From contig CBDANW010000003.1 of the NCBI GenBank assembly GCA_965197825.1, positions 1,364,001-1,428,000 of the forward strand: a stretch of 64,000 bases of DNA, in the 5' to 3' direction. The translations under genes were made by a program, and so were the position numbers. Positions 63,695 through 64,000 of the stretch are shown one piece after another (position 1 is the first letter of the stretch; every line of letters begins with the position of its first letter). This stretch comes from CBDANW01 sp965197825. GTDB lineage: Bacteria > Acidobacteriota > Vicinamibacteria > Marinacidobacterales > DATDRI01. The notes under the pieces were generated by a model. That model was given only the letters and a program-made list of their open reading frames with translations. It did no database searches and was not told the origin of the DNA.

Positions 63695-64000
63695 ATGAAG
63701 AGACTTCGCGTACTGGTCGCAGATGATTACGCACTGATCCTCGATCTCATACACCACGTGCTAGCGCGGAGGTTCGAGATCGTCGGGCTGGTCTCTGACG
63801 GAGAATCGCTCATCGACGCCGCTCGACGACTCCACCCTGACGTCATCGTCATGGACATCAACATGCCGCTGCTTACCGGACTCGAAGCGGCGGGCGAGCT
63901 TCGCAAGACCGCCAATCCGCCCAAGTTCATCTTCGTGACGATGCACGACGATCCCCAGGTGATCGACAAGGCTCTCTCCTTGGGAGCCTCCGGCTACGTT
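63695..64000 (+). CDS. Response regulator receiver protein (partial, runs off the window)
   Basis: The first 102 residues of a CheY-like receiver domain: acidic pair in VLVADDYALILD, phosphoacceptor Asp in DVIVMDINMPLLTG, Thr in FIFVTMHDD and the ALSLGASGYV end with the usual Gly-Ala. NarL/FixJ-type regulators have this pattern and a LuxR-type DNA-binding domain follows, but that part is outside the window. ATG at 63695; no strong ribosome site. The sensor kinase partner is not in view. Confidence 0.88.
   Translation, partial: MKRLRVLVADDYALILDLIHHVLARRFEIVGLVSDGESLIDAARRLHPDVIVMDINMPLLTGLEAAGELRKTANPPKFIFVTMHDDPQVIDKALSLGASGYV

Overview
The window is a GC-rich bacterial chromosome segment, probably Gram-negative: it carries lipoprotein and Tat/Sec signals, a TonB-type protein, TrkAH and gamma-glutamyltransferase. 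The mix of a gingipain-type C25 peptidase, multi-subunit 2-oxoacid:ferredoxin oxidoreductase, sulfatases, CarD and a DUF3810 protein would fit an Acidobacteriota-like lineage. That is only a guess, since no rRNA or other marker gene is present. 

The dominant feature is the density of insertion sequences and the damage around them. I see three IS66-type modules: alpha (tnpA/tnpB), beta (a DUF4338/DruA-like gene plus tnpC) and gamma (complete tnpABC). There are also two IS256-type elements (IS256-1 in two near-identical copies with 8-bp duplications; IS256-2 in one copy plus a fragment), one IS3 element with a 3-bp duplication, two IS630 elements that target the TA of CTAG, a 166-bp MITE and several isolated element ends. 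Interrupted host genes can be recognised on both sides of the insertions: an amidase, a DinB-like gene, a C25 peptidase, a ppx-like exopolyphosphatase and a PlsC-like acyltransferase. 

Layout: 1-3.7 kb holds a broken sulfatase, an amidase tail and IS66 debris. 3.7-17.8 kb holds an unrecognised broken gene, ggt, a small membrane protein, FmdB/PP2C remnants, a K+ channel, a dienelactone hydrolase, IS256-1, an RRM protein, an HTH/msrB pair, a TonB-like gene, OsmC, a molybdopterin oxidoreductase with a methyltransferase, and two small proteins. 17.8-30.8 kb holds a membrane glycosyltransferase-like protein, a sulfatase-like lipoprotein, a LysE transporter, a methyltransferase, dinB interrupted by IS66-gamma, a sodium symporter, an ankyrin protein and an SGNH hydrolase. 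31-45.2 kb is a mobile-element graveyard (C25 peptidase with IS3 and IS256-2, MITE, IS630, CarD, DUF4338/IS66, ppx remnant) with exonuclease III and an Nramp-like transporter between the elements. 45.2-58.4 kb is the best-preserved housekeeping part: a 2-oxoacid:ferredoxin oxidoreductase operon with a fused gamma-delta subunit, a DUF3810 metallopeptidase-like protein, pepA, acs, a rhomboid-TPR protein and trkHA. 58.5-64 kb holds the acyltransferase split by IS256-1, a badly damaged MFS transporter, chimeric IS remains and the start of a response regulator. 

At least twelve non-IS reading-frame breaks are visible, three of them at G or C homopolymers, while central metabolic genes are intact. 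Either accessory genes are decaying or the assembly has residual indel errors; the sequence alone cannot fully separate the two. No CRISPR array, rRNA or tRNA was recognised.
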